Positions 36,039-45,550 of a stretch of 64,000 nt of DNA are shown here, piece by piece (within the stretch, counting starts at the first letter, position 1; each line of letters opens with the position of its first letter). This DNA is from Fimbriimonadales bacterium (lineage in GTDB: Bacteria; Armatimonadota; Fimbriimonadia; Fimbriimonadales; GBS-DC): positions 1 to 64,000 of the forward strand of contig BPGO01000008.1 of the NCBI GenBank assembly GCA_026003075.1. The letters run 5' to 3'. A program made the translations under genes and the position numbers. Under the pieces are notes generated by a model. It did no database searches. It had not been told where the DNA came from and saw nothing but the letters and a program-made list of their open reading frames with translations.

Positions 36039-36911
36039 TCATTTCAACACGCCCTGTGGGTAGAGGTCGCGCGTGATGACCTCTTGCGGGGAGCGGTCGT
36101 TGCGCAGTTGCACATAGGTCGCGCCGATTCGACGACAAGCGTTTTGAATGGCTTCGATGTGGGTCTTGAGCCGTCGCTGGTACTCTTGGAGCACCCCCGC
36201 GGTTGCGGTGATGTCCAGTTCCTCGCCTGTTTCTGCGTCGATTAGTTTCAGGTCGCCTTCCAAGTCGGGATCTAGCTCCACTTCGGAGAGGATATGGAGT
36301 ACCACGACTTCGTGTCGTCGGCTGCCGAGGGCGCGCAGCGCATCGGGGAACTGTTCGTCCAGCCCGTCCGTGAGCAAGATGACCAGTCCCGTGGGCAAGT
36401 TGGTATGGGCGAACCGCTGGAGGCTCGCCGCGAGATGCTTGCCATCGGGCTGGCGCGTGCGCAGCCACTCCAGCAAGCGCGTGAAAGCGGCTCTCCCGCG
36501 AAGCGGGCGCGTCTCCATCGGCTGAGGGTGCAACGCCGTGGGATAGACAGCGTCGCCTGCCACCAGACCAATATAGCCCAGACACGCCATCAGCGCACGC
36601 GCGGCGTCGAATTTCGTCGGCTCACCGAACGCCATCGACGCCGAACAGTCCAGCAAGAGGTGGATGGGCAGCTCTTGCTCATCTTGGTAGGTGCGCAGAT
36701 AGGCGCGATCTAAGCGTGCGAGAATGTTCCAATCCAGATGGCGCAGGTCATCCCCCGGTGTGTAGTGTCGGTAGTCGGCGAACTCGATCGAGATTCCTTT
36801 GCGGGGTGAGAGCCGCTCGCCTCGGATTGCCGCGGCATGCGTTTTTTTCGGCTGAAACCGATACCGCTCCAGACGCCCCAATACATCGACGGGAACCCCA
36901 TCCCAAGCCAT
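36039..36911 (-). CDS. DUF58 protein with VWA-like fold
   Basis: 290 residues. RKGISIEFADYRHYTPGDDL then RHLDWNILARLDRAYLRTYQ is the DUF58 signature, followed by the MIDAS-like LLLDCSASMAFGEPTKFDAA. DUF58 proteins often pair with MoxR ATPases and membrane VWA proteins; neither is adjacent here. ATG 36911 is fixed by GGTACACT (36924-36919) 7 nt upstream, discarding a long unsupported N-terminal extension. Confidence 0.9.
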   Translation of the reverse strand: MAWDGVPVDVLGRLERYRFQPKKTHAAAIRGERLSPRKGISIEFADYRHYTPGDDLRHLDWNILARLDRAYLRTYQDEQELPIHLLLDCSASMAFGEPTKFDAARALMACLGYIGLVAGDAVYPTALHPQPMETRPLRGRAAFTRLLEWLRTRQPDGKHLAASLQRFAHTNLPTGLVILLTDGLDEQFPDALRALGSRRHEVVVLHILSEVELDPDLEGDLKLIDAETGEELDITATAGVLQEYQRRLKTHIEAIQNACRRIGATYVQLRNDRSPQEVITRDLYPQGVLK

Positions 36912-37006
36912 GCTAAGTAGTGTACCATGCGTGCCTTGGTTCGGGTGTTTCCGCTGGTGAGGGGCATGGCAGGAGACTGGCACTCCATGTCGAACCGAAG
37001 CCCTTA

Positions 37007-38362
37007 GTGAAGCGTGCGGAAGCCGATGTGCTGATAGTCGGTGCGGGTGTCGCTGGGCTGGTGGCGGCGCACACACTGATGCAGCACGGTAAAGAGATCA
37101 TCATACTGGAAGCGCGTGAGCGGGTCGGCGGACGCCTGTTACGCCACGCGATTGCCCCCGATTGCTGGATTGACCTTGGTGGGCAGTGGTTGGGCCCCAC
37201 TCAAGAGCGCGCCTATGCCCTCGCGCAGCGCCTACAGCTCACGCTGTTCCCCACTTATACCGAGGGCGAGAGTCTCGTCTATTTCGGCGGACAGGCGCGC
37301 CGTTACGCGGGTACCATCCCGAAACTGGGGATATTGCCGTTATTAGATTTCGGCAACGCCATCGCGAAGCTCGATAAAATGGCGCACCAGGTTCCGTTAG
37401 ACGCTCCGTGGAAGGCGCCGCTTGCAGCGTGTTGGGACTCGATGACCTTTGCCAGCTGGATTGAGCAGAGCCTGCGTACGCGCGTGGGGCGTTGGGGGCT
37501 GAAGCTGTTCGCGGAAGCCGTGTTCGCTGCGGAACCGTTCGAGTTTTCGTTATTGCACGCGCTGTTTTACATCCATTCGGGCGGGGGTGTGGAACGACTC
37601 AGCAACACGCGCGGCGGCGCCCAGCAAGATCGATTCGAAGAAGGTGCGCAGAGCCTCGCGTTGCGCCTCGCGGAGCCTTTGGGCGAGCGCGTGCGACTCA
37701 ATCAGCCTGTGCGCCAGATTCGGCAGCATAGGGAGAGCGTGTCGGCAACCACGCAATCGGGAGCGATTTACACCGCGCGCGCCGTCATCGTCGCGGTACC
37801 GCCTACGCTGGCTGGGCGCATCGAATATGACCCGCCCCTGCCCCCCGCACGCGACCAACTCACCCAACGCCTCCCCAACGGCTCGGTGATTAAGTGTTTC
37901 GCCGTGTATGACCGTCCCTTCTGGCGTGAGCAGGGGCTTAACGGCTTCGTGACCAGCGACTTGGAGCCGTTGCATCTGGTGTTCGACAACTCGCCGCCCG
38001 ATGGCTCGTGTGGGATACTATTGGGCTTTATGGAGGGCGCGTCGGCGCGTCGGATGAGCGCCGCTGGTTTCGAGGCGCGGCGCGAGGCAACGCTCCAGTG
38101 CCTCACACGCTACTTCGGCGAGCGCGCTGCCCAACCAGAACTTTATATAGACCACGACTGGAGCGCGGAACTGTGGTCGCGTGGGTGCTATGGAGCGCAC
38201 TTTCCGCCCGGTGCGTGGACGCAGTTCGGACACGCGCTGCGCGAGCCTGTCGGAAGAATCTTCTGGGCTGGTACAGAGACCGCCACGCGCTGGATGGGGT
38301 ATATCGACGGGGCGATTGAGTCGGGCGAGCGGGCTGCACAGGAGGTTATAGAGATCCTATGA
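37007..38362 (+). CDS. Flavin amine oxidase family protein
   Basis: About 451 residues. FAD-binding GAGVAGLVAAHTLMQ at the N-terminus with LEARERVGGRL, a central substrate domain, and the C-terminal FAD-contacting WAGTETATRWMGYIDGAIES define the monoamine oxidase family. The substrate (amine or carotenoid-like) cannot be told. The start is uncertain: GTG 37007 gives the conventional N-terminus, while the frame is open back to 36920, overlapping the divergent DUF58 promoter. Its stop overlaps the larC start (ATGA). Confidence 0.8.
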   Translation: MKRAEADVLIVGAGVAGLVAAHTLMQHGKEIIILEARERVGGRLLRHAIAPDCWIDLGGQWLGPTQERAYALAQRLQLTLFPTYTEGESLVYFGGQARRYAGTIPKLGILPLLDFGNAIAKLDKMAHQVPLDAPWKAPLAACWDSMTFASWIEQSLRTRVGRWGLKLFAEAVFAAEPFEFSLLHALFYIHSGGGVERLSNTRGGAQQDRFEEGAQSLALRLAEPLGERVRLNQPVRQIRQHRESVSATTQSGAIYTARAVIVAVPPTLAGRIEYDPPLPPARDQLTQRLPNGSVIKCFAVYDRPFWREQGLNGFVTSDLEPLHLVFDNSPPDGSCGILLGFMEGASARRMSAAGFEARREATLQCLTRYFGERAAQPELYIDHDWSAELWSRGCYGAHFPPGAWTQFGHALREPVGRIFWAGTETATRWMGYIDGAIESGERAAQEVIEIL

Positions 38363-39543
38363 GACTCGCTTATCTGGACTGTATCGGAGGGATTGCGGGC
38401 GATATGACGCTCGCGGCGCTGATGGAGGCGGGCGTTTCGGAGACGGAACTGCTCGATACGCTGCGCACGCTGCCGATTTCAGGCTGGCAGTGGCGCAGCG
38501 AGCGCGTGGAGATTGAAGCCATCTACGCGCGGCGCGTTTTTATCACCCACGACAAAGAACAGCCCCACCGCCACCTGAGCGATGTGTTGGAGATTATCGA
38601 GCGGGGCGATTTGCCCCCGAGCGTGAAGCAGAACGCTGCTGCGGTGTTCACGCGCCTTGCGGAGGCGGAGGCGGCGGTTCATGGCACGACTCCTGACCGC
38701 GTGCATTTCCACGAGGTAGGTGCGGTGGACGCGATTTTGGATGTTGTGGGCGCGTGTTGGGGGTTCTATGCGTTGGGTGTGGAGCGGGTTGTCTGTTCGC
38801 CGTTGCCGGTGGGGCGTGGCTTTGTGCAGGCAGCGCATGGTGCGCTGCCCCTGCCCGCGCCGGCAGTGGTGGAGCTCCTGCGTGGGGTTCCAACCTACGG
38901 GATTCCCATTCAGGGCGAGACCGTCACGCCCACAGGAGCAGCGCTCGCTGTAGCGCTGAGCCATCGGTTCGGACCGCAACCGCCGATGCGCTGGGAGCAA
39001 GTCGGCTATGGCGCAGGGCACGCGAACCGCCCTCTGCCGAACCTCCTGCGTCTGTTTGTGGGGGAGTCGACCGACGCGCTCCAATCGCCCGCAGGCGACT
39101 GGGAAAGCATCGTGCAAATCGAGACGAACTTGGACAACGCCACGCCGCAGCAACTGGGCTATGTGATGGAGCGCGCGCTGGCAGCGGGTGCGCTCGATGT
39201 GTTCTTTACGCCGGCGCAGATGAAAAAGAACCGCCCCGGAGTGCAGATTACGGTGCTGGCGTCGCCCGAACACGCGGACGCGCTGATGACCCTGCTCTTG
39301 CGTGAGACGCCGACGCTGGGCGTGCGCTACAGCCTGATGAACCGTCGTTGCCTGCAGCGCGACCATCTGCAGGTGGAGACGGCGTTTGGCATGGTGCGGG
39401 TTAAGCGGGCGCGTGACGGCGAGCGGATCGTTCATCTCGCGCCGGAATATGAGGACTGCGCCGCGCTCGCCGTGCAACATAACGCCCCCCTACACGCGAT
39501 TATGCAGGAAGCCCTCCAAAAAGCGCGGGAGAGCGGGGATTAA
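38359..39543 (+). CDS. larC: LarC-like nickel pincer cofactor protein
   Basis: 394 residues. Inserts nickel into the pyridinium-dithiocarboxylate cofactor of lactate racemase and relatives. LDCIGGIAGDMTLAALMEAG, HFHEVGAVDAILDVVGACWG and ETNLDNATPQQLGYVMERAL are LarC landmarks. It is a single uninterrupted frame, unlike some lactobacilli where LarC is made by frameshifting. larA, larB and larE are not in the window. The start overlaps the amine oxidase stop. Confidence 0.92.
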   Translation: MRLAYLDCIGGIAGDMTLAALMEAGVSETELLDTLRTLPISGWQWRSERVEIEAIYARRVFITHDKEQPHRHLSDVLEIIERGDLPPSVKQNAAAVFTRLAEAEAAVHGTTPDRVHFHEVGAVDAILDVVGACWGFYALGVERVVCSPLPVGRGFVQAAHGALPLPAPAVVELLRGVPTYGIPIQGETVTPTGAALAVALSHRFGPQPPMRWEQVGYGAGHANRPLPNLLRLFVGESTDALQSPAGDWESIVQIETNLDNATPQQLGYVMERALAAGALDVFFTPAQMKKNRPGVQITVLASPEHADALMTLLLRETPTLGVRYSLMNRRCLQRDHLQVETAFGMVRVKRARDGERIVHLAPEYEDCAALAVQHNAPLHAIMQEALQKARESGD

Positions 39544-39544
39544 A

Positions 39545-39602
39545 GCACCGCTCGGTAGGGTAAAGACGAGCTGCCAGAAACGCCTCTTATTCCGAGCGGT
39601 GC
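39545..39602. terminator. Long inverted repeat between larC and flagellin
   Basis: GCACCGCTCGG (39545-39555) and CCGAGCGGTGC (39592-39602) match perfectly with a 36-nt loop between two convergent genes. Probably a shared transcription stop, though without T-runs. Confidence 0.45.
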
Positions 39603-39608
39603 GAGGGA

Positions 39609-41075
39609 TTAGAGCCGTTGCAGCAGTTGCAGCACGGTCTGCGGCATTGAGTTCGCCTGTGCCAGCACCGACATGCCCGACTGCATCAGGATCTGCTGTT
39701 TGGTAAAGTTCGAAATCTCTTGCGCGAAATCGGCGTCGCGGATGGTCGATTCGCTTGCCATCACATTTTCGCGAGCGACATTGAGCGAGCGGATATTGCT
39801 TTCCAAGACGTACCGTTGAAACGCGCCCATGTCGCCGCGCATTTTGGAGATTTCGGAAATAGCGGCATCGATGATGCGCAGCGCGTTGTCGGTGGAGTTG
39901 GGCTGCGTGATGTCGATAGTGGCAAGGCTTTGCCCTGGCACAACGGTTGTACCCAGTTTCGCGGCGTTGACATCCATGAGCGAGAAGCGCACGAACTGCC
40001 CTGCGTTCGCGCCGACCTGGAACTGGAGCAGCCCTGCGGTGACGATTGCCACCTGCGCGGCGGGCAGGCTGGTGTCGTTGCCCGCTTCGTTGAGCATGAT
40101 CACATTTCCGTAGCCATCGCGCAGGCGCAACCCCGAATCGCCCGTCGCTTGCCCCCCCGTGAAGGTGACGGTCTGGATACCGTTCACCGTGTTGGCAACG
40201 ACCGTCGCGACGGCGTCCACTCCGGTCGCCGATTGCGAGCCCGGGGCATTCAAGATAATGCCTACGGTGTCGTTGAGATTGATTTGGAACTGCGAGCCGT
40301 ATTCTCGGTGGCGCAGCTCGATTTGGCGCGTGCTATCGTTATAGTTCGCGACTACGCCCGTGATATGCGAGACGGCGTTAATTTTGTCGATGAAGCTCCC
40401 GACGGTTTCGTCGGCGTCGGCGGTAATGGTGTAGCCGTTGATGACCACATTTCCTTCGGGGGTTCCCATCAAGCTGGCGAGCGTCGTGCCTGCTGCGAAG
40501 GTGCGTGTGCCAATCACCGTGGCGCGTGTGGCGGCGGTGGTGACCTGTAGCGTCACAGCGCCGCTGTCGGTGGCAAAGTTGTTGAAAATCCCACCGATAA
40601 AGATGCCCGAAATACGCGTGGGGTTCGTTACCGCTGCGCTGATGCCCGAAGTGCCGTCGAGCAGTTTCTTTGTGCCGAAGGAGGTTTGCTCCGCAATTCG
40701 GTTGATGCTATCCACGAGGGCGCGGATCTGAGTCTGGTCTGCTTGCAGGGCGGAATAGTCGTTCACGCCCGTGTTGGCGGCGTGCAGCACCAGTTGGCGC
40801 ATCGTGCGCAGGGCGTTATGCACCTCGTCCAGCGCGGCTTCGGCGGTCTTAATCATGTTGACCGCGTCTTGGGCGTTGTTGACGGCTTGCTGCAACCCTG
40901 TGATTTGCGCACGCAAGTTCTCCGAAATAATCAGCCCGGCGGGATCGTCTGCAGCGCGGTTCACGCGCAGCCCCGACGCCAACCGTTCGATGGTGCGCCC
41001 CATTAGATCCGAAGTGAGGCTCACATTCCGCAGCGCATTCTGCGACTGGATGTTCGTGTTGATCCTCAGACTCAT
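39609..41075 (-). CDS. fliC: Flagellin
   Basis: 488 residues. N-terminal D0/D1 (LRINTNIQSQNALRNVSLTS, then ERLASGLRVNRAADDPAGLI) and C-terminal D1/D0 (ESTIRDADFAQEISNFTKQQ, SGMSVLAQANSMPQTVLQLL) are strongly conserved. The middle is variable and Thr/Ala-rich, forming the filament surface. A sigma-28 promoter lies upstream. No other flagellar gene is in the window, so the filament gene stands alone, as is common. Confidence 0.96.
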   Translation of the reverse strand: MSLRINTNIQSQNALRNVSLTSDLMGRTIERLASGLRVNRAADDPAGLIISENLRAQITGLQQAVNNAQDAVNMIKTAEAALDEVHNALRTMRQLVLHAANTGVNDYSALQADQTQIRALVDSINRIAEQTSFGTKKLLDGTSGISAAVTNPTRISGIFIGGIFNNFATDSGAVTLQVTTAATRATVIGTRTFAAGTTLASLMGTPEGNVVINGYTITADADETVGSFIDKINAVSHITGVVANYNDSTRQIELRHREYGSQFQINLNDTVGIILNAPGSQSATGVDAVATVVANTVNGIQTVTFTGGQATGDSGLRLRDGYGNVIMLNEAGNDTSLPAAQVAIVTAGLLQFQVGANAGQFVRFSLMDVNAAKLGTTVVPGQSLATIDITQPNSTDNALRIIDAAISEISKMRGDMGAFQRYVLESNIRSLNVARENVMASESTIRDADFAQEISNFTKQQILMQSGMSVLAQANSMPQTVLQLLQRL

Positions 41076-41123
41076 TCCGTTGACCCCCTGTTGGGTAGAT
41101 ACTCCGCAAATTTGCTGTGGGGA

Positions 41124-41151
41124 TTATCGGCAGGGGTGTGGGAGTTCTTTA
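41124..41151 (-). promoter_or_regulatory. Sigma-28 (FliA/SigD) promoter of flagellin
   Basis: On the minus strand TAAAGAAC (41151-41144) is followed after 12 nt by GCCGATAA (41131-41124), a perfect match to the sigma-28 -10 element. It lies about 50 nt before the flagellin ATG. Confidence 0.8.
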
Positions 41152-41216
41152 GGGGGTTGTGGGCGTTGCGTGCTTAGGTGGCAGGAAATCTGACCTGCTG
41201 TTCGAATCGTGCGGTT

Positions 41217-42809
41217 ATGAATATTCGCGAGGCGACCTTCGAGTGGATGCGGGCGCGGGATATTCGGTATCTCTTCGGCAATCCCGGCTCGACCGAGTTG
41301 CCGTTTCTGGTGGGGCTTCCTGAAGGCGTGCGTTATGTGTTAGCGCTTCAGGAGAGCATCGCGTTGGCGATGGCGGATGGCTACGCGCAGGCGAGCGGCA
41401 AGCCAGCGCTGGTTAATCTCCATGTCGCGCCGGGGTTAGGTAACGCGATGGGTGTGCTGTTCACTGCGCTCAAAAACCGCTCGCCGTTGATTGTCACCTG
41501 CGGTCAACAGGACACGCGCCACATTTTTCATGAACCGTTACTGTCGGGCGACTTGGTGGGGATGGCGCGCCCCGTGACGAAGTGGGCGTATGAGGTCAAG
41601 CATGCCGCTGATGTTCCCGATGCACTGGAGCAGGCGTATCACCTCGCGATGACACCGCCGCGCGGACCGGTATTCGTATCGATCCCGATGAATTTTTGGG
41701 ACGCGCCCGCCGAGCCGCCGCGCACGAAGCCTGTGCATCCGCCGGGCGCGCCGCAAGACCTCGCGCCCGTGATCGAGGCGTTGGCGTCTGCCCAAAAGCC
41801 TGCACTGGTATTCGGGGCAGGCGTTGGCGGCGCCAATGCGGTGTCTGAGGCGGTCGCGCTCGCGGAGCGGCTGGGGTGCGCAGTGTATCATGCACCGCTC
41901 AATTCCCGTTTGGGGTTCCCCACCAATCATCCGCTTTACGAGGGGATGCTATTGCCCGCCACCCCACGCCTGATGCAAACACTCAGTCAGCACGATTTCG
42001 TGTTGGTGGTCGGCGCGCCTGTGTTTTTGCTGTATCCCTATTTCCCTGGCGGGATGTTGCCTCCGGGCGTGCGCGCGATGCTCATCACCGACGATCCCAT
42101 AGAAGCGACCCGCGCCCCTGTGGAGCGGGCGTTCGTGGGCGATATTCGGTACGCGTTGGCGGAGCTGGCGAGTCGGGTACCCCAGCGTGCGTACACCCCA
42201 CCTTCCCGCGCGGTGGAGGAGGCGCGTCGCCGCTCCGAAGCCACACGCGCACGCAGCAAGATGGGAGCGTTTTTCGTGCTACATACTCTCGCACGCCACC
42301 TCCCCGAAAACGCGGTGATCGTAGACGAAGCGGTCTCGTCCAGTTTGTGCCTGCGCGAGTTCGTGCGGCTGGGCATGGCAAACGACTATTACACTTCCGC
42401 CAGCGGTGGGCTGGGTTGGGCGATGCCTGCCGCAATTGGCATCAAGATGGCACAGCCCGAACGCCCCGTCGTGTGCGTGATTGGAGACGGCTCCGCAATG
42501 TACTCCATTCAGGCACTCTGGAGCGCGCGCGAGGAGAACGCTCCCGTGCTGTTCCTGACGCTGAACAACAGCGCGTACAATATCCTCAAAAGCTTCACCA
42601 TGGCGTTCTACCCAGGCAACGAGGGGCGCATGCAGGGATTGGATGTGCCGCATCTGGATTTGGTGCAGTTGGCGCACGGGATGGGCATCGCGGCGGAGCG
42701 CATCACCACCCCCGAAGCGGTCGAGGAAGCCATTCCGCGCGCGTTGCAATCGGCGCACCCAATCTTGCTGGATGTCGCCATTGATCCGACGGTGCCGAGC
42801 CTGTTCTAA
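41217..42809 (+). CDS. ThDP-dependent decarboxylase, benzoylformate decarboxylase-like
   Basis: 530 residues of the acetolactate synthase/pyruvate decarboxylase superfamily. RYLFGNPGSTELPFLVGLPE and ALQESIALAMADGYAQASG (catalytic Glu) match the Pyr domain of benzoylformate decarboxylases. The PP domain holds CVIGDGSAMYSIQALWSARE and a downstream NNSAYNIL, the Mg-ThDP motif (GDG...N). A 2-oxo acid substrate is expected, identity unknown. ATG 41217 is chosen over the upstream frame because homology begins there; no ribosome binding site is obvious. Confidence 0.85.
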   Translation: MNIREATFEWMRARDIRYLFGNPGSTELPFLVGLPEGVRYVLALQESIALAMADGYAQASGKPALVNLHVAPGLGNAMGVLFTALKNRSPLIVTCGQQDTRHIFHEPLLSGDLVGMARPVTKWAYEVKHAADVPDALEQAYHLAMTPPRGPVFVSIPMNFWDAPAEPPRTKPVHPPGAPQDLAPVIEALASAQKPALVFGAGVGGANAVSEAVALAERLGCAVYHAPLNSRLGFPTNHPLYEGMLLPATPRLMQTLSQHDFVLVVGAPVFLLYPYFPGGMLPPGVRAMLITDDPIEATRAPVERAFVGDIRYALAELASRVPQRAYTPPSRAVEEARRRSEATRARSKMGAFFVLHTLARHLPENAVIVDEAVSSSLCLREFVRLGMANDYYTSASGGLGWAMPAAIGIKMAQPERPVVCVIGDGSAMYSIQALWSAREENAPVLFLTLNNSAYNILKSFTMAFYPGNEGRMQGLDVPHLDLVQLAHGMGIAAERITTPEAVEEAIPRALQSAHPILLDVAIDPTVPSLF

Positions 42810-42842
42810 GCAGTGTAGCGACTCCCTGTTATCGCGTTGCAC

Positions 42843-43961
42843 TCAGCGCCGCGTCTGCAAGCGAGAGGCTTTGTCGAGACGTTGCGCCCCAACGACACCG
42901 CCTGCATGGAGTAATGCGTAGTGCTTGTGCCAGAAGGGGATGGCAATCATCAGCCCAATCGCCAAGCCGAACAAGGCAGCGACGAGCCAGCGTCCCGTGG
43001 CGTCCGAATAGTTTTGCACTGCCCAGCCGTAGAGCCACAGGCTGAGCGCACCGGCGACTATCCCTGCCCAGCGCGCGGGGTTCACAGGCAGGTTCGGCGT
43101 GCAGTGTGCCAGCCCGTAGCCCAGTAGTCCCCCCAGCGTGATGAGTCCGATGAGGCGCGCGCCGTCATCGCCCAGCCAGCCGAGCCAACCGAACACCAAT
43201 TGCCCCAGAAAGCCTGCTATCGCGCCCAGAATCATGCCTGCCAGCGCGTTCAACACGATGCGTCCCGTGCGAAACTCCGCACGATCTACCTGCTTGAACA
43301 CCGCCTGTGGCAGGCGCAACCCCAGCGCAAGCAGCAGCCCCAGCGCCGCGCCCCAACCGCTCATCACCAGCAACGCCCAGTTGCCACGTTCCGCTGGCAA
43401 GGGATACCAATCGCCGACCTCGCGTGGGTCTACGGTTATCCGCTGGCTCTCTTCGCCGTGCTTCAGGCTACCCTGAAACTCGCGCACATGACCGTTCACC
43501 GTAATCCGCAGCGTGTAAGGCGTTGGATCGCGGTCGCCATGATTCGCGTAGTGGTGTACATAGACCTTATAAGGACCCTCTGGCGCGCTGCCAGGTGGCC
43601 AGTAGATGTTCTCCACAGGTTGGTTGGTGACACGCAGTGGATCGGCGTTGGCATCCACATCGAGTTCGCCTCCCGTGGGGCTGTTGCGTTGCTTATACCA
43701 GATGTGGTTGCCGGCAGGGTCAATCACATGCAGGTCTAAGTCGTTGCGGTTGTTCCACGCAAGCGAGAATTGCGGGTCGCCGAATTGTGCGCCTGCCTGT
43801 TCCAGTCGTTCGGTGATGACATCATCAGTTTCAAACAGCAGCACGCGGGTGCCTGCCAGTAGGGTGGGTGTGTTCAGGGCTTCGAACAGCGCGTTCAGCC
43901 CCAGCGCGGTCAGCAGCGCGACGCACAGCCCAATCGCCCCGAACAGCAGCCGCACGCCCAT
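42843..43961 (-). CDS. Membrane protein with DUF2135-like exterior domain
   Basis: 372 residues. An N-terminal helix, then an exterior beta domain with SLAWNNRNDLDLHVIDPAGN and SPTGGELDVDANAD (the YfaP/DUF2135 pattern, found with VWA proteins). Four to six membrane helices follow, with Gly-rich packing (ILGAIAGFLGQLVFGWLGWL). GGAGGTAGGGC precedes the ATG. Third gene of a minus-strand operon with the frameshifted gene and the VWA protein; together they may form a membrane complex of unknown role. Confidence 0.75.
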   Translation of the reverse strand: MGVRLLFGAIGLCVALLTALGLNALFEALNTPTLLAGTRVLLFETDDVITERLEQAGAQFGDPQFSLAWNNRNDLDLHVIDPAGNHIWYKQRNSPTGGELDVDANADPLRVTNQPVENIYWPPGSAPEGPYKVYVHHYANHGDRDPTPYTLRITVNGHVREFQGSLKHGEESQRITVDPREVGDWYPLPAERGNWALLVMSGWGAALGLLLALGLRLPQAVFKQVDRAEFRTGRIVLNALAGMILGAIAGFLGQLVFGWLGWLGDDGARLIGLITLGGLLGYGLAHCTPNLPVNPARWAGIVAGALSLWLYGWAVQNYSDATGRWLVAALFGLAIGLMIAIPFWHKHYALLHAGGVVGAQRLDKASRLQTRR

Positions 43962-43964
43962 GCC

Positions 43965-45537
43965 CTACCTCCGCAGCCAACCAACCAGCTTTTGGAGCAG
44001 CGTTTCGTTTGGGGCACGGCGGGAGCGATAGACGCCGTTGCGACGGGGCGACTCGTGGGCATAAGGTGCGCGCTCGCTGCGGAGCCAAGCGACCAAGTCT
44101 TCCCAGTATTCGCGGAACTTCTGTGTGCTCCCGATGCATTCGGTACGGGCGGCGTCGAGCCGCGCCTCGATATGCTCCAAGTTGTTGCGTGAGCCAATCA
44201 CGCCGCTCGTAGAGGTTCTGCACCTCCTGCGCTTTGGCAAAGGCGTCTTGCACAGCGGGTTCCTCGCGCCGCGATTCGACATGCTTCCAGTGGAGATAGG
44301 CGATGCGTGCCTCACGCTGGCGAATCTCTGGCTCGCGCCAGCCCTTCACCGATTTATAGACAATGTAGGGCGTGCTGATAATCAGCCCTGCGATGAAGAA
44401 GATCCACAACGGAACGGGTGTGCTTTCCGCGCCACCCCCCAATCCGCTCGCGATGTCGCGTTGACGCTCCTCATAAAGCATATGCAAGCCTAACGCATCG
44501 ACGGTGGCAATCGCAATCGTAAGTGCGGTGACCACGACGAAGAACAGCCCTACGCGCCAAGCGGAGCGCATCGAAGGGAATGGCTGAGCGGTTGGAATTG
44601 CGTCGCGTCGCTCACTGGCTTGCGCTGCGGAAGACGCCAGCGCATAGGCGGTGTTGCCCACCAGCTTCTCCACAAACAGACCGATAATTGCAGCGCCCCC
44701 GACCAGCCACAGCGCCTCGCCGCGTTGGATGACCTCCAGGCTTAGCAGCCCGACGATGACGCCGAGGTTAATCCCCAACAACAGCCCTGCGGCCAGGGGG
44801 GCAGCGATTTCGAAAATCCACTGTCCGACGTTTGTCCAAACATTCCCTTTAGACGACATTGGCGCGACGCCTTGCTCGCCGCAGACCTCGTCGTCGGTGG
44901 CGAAATCTTCTTTGAGGGCGCGCTCGACCAGCCGCGGGCTGATAGGTTCTGGGGCAGAGGGTTTCTTACTGCGCTTCTTTGGCTTGGGGGGCTCTGGGAA
45001 CGGGATTTTCGCCACCGCCATCGCTTTCGTGAAGGCTGCCTGCGCCGTTTCGATCGCTTGCTGGGTCGTTTGAAGTGCCGTTTGGTGCTCTTTACGCAGG
45101 GGTTCCAGTTCGTGGCGGAGTTGCTCGTACTGGGCGGCGGGGATTTTGACCCACTGTGTATAGTTGACGCGCAGTTCGCTCGCCTCGACTTCGTAGCCCG
45201 CGTTCCGCAGGTACGATTCCATCTGCAACACGATGCGCTCGGCGTCGGCTAACTGGCGATGCACCACCAGGGGCGTCTCGTAGAACACATTCGGTTCCAA
45301 ATTCATATGCCAGAACGGCGCCGCCTCGCGATAAGGCTCGGGCAAGGGGCTGGGCGCGGTCGATTCCTGCGTTCGCCCCGCGTCGGCTGGCGGCGCAGGC
45401 GTGCCTGCCCCCGATTGCCCGTTCAGCGGTGTGGGTGCAGTCGCGTCCGGTGTTTCAGGCGTGCTCTCAGAGGATGGGAATTGCGTCACTGCATGTTCAT
45501 GGATCCGCTCGTTTTCCCGAAATTCGTTGTGTTGCAT
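43965..45537 (-). pseudogene. Membrane/coiled-coil protein gene with a one-base frameshift
   Basis: Starts MQHNEFRENERIHEHAVTQF at 45537 after GAGGGGGGGC. The product has a disordered Pro/Thr N-terminus, a coiled coil (about 110-185), and four hydrophobic segments, including AAPLAAGLLLGINLGVIVGL. After RRDWLTQQLG (near 44190) the coding pattern moves to another frame, giving IEARLDAARTECIGSTQKFR and a proper stop at 43965, 4 nt before the next gene and inside its ribosome binding site. The unshifted frame is Arg/Pro-rich and overruns the next gene. Lesion or sequencing error. Confidence 0.7.
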
Positions 45538-45550
45538 TGATTGCCCCCCC

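Noticed and set aside
41185-41220. GTTCGAATC resembling a tRNA T-loop
   Set aside because: No acceptor, D or anticodon stems around it.
43831-43964. Arg-rich C-terminus of the unshifted 45537 ORF
   Set aside because: It overruns the next gene; the alternative frame gives a coiled coil and a stop in the next ribosome binding site.
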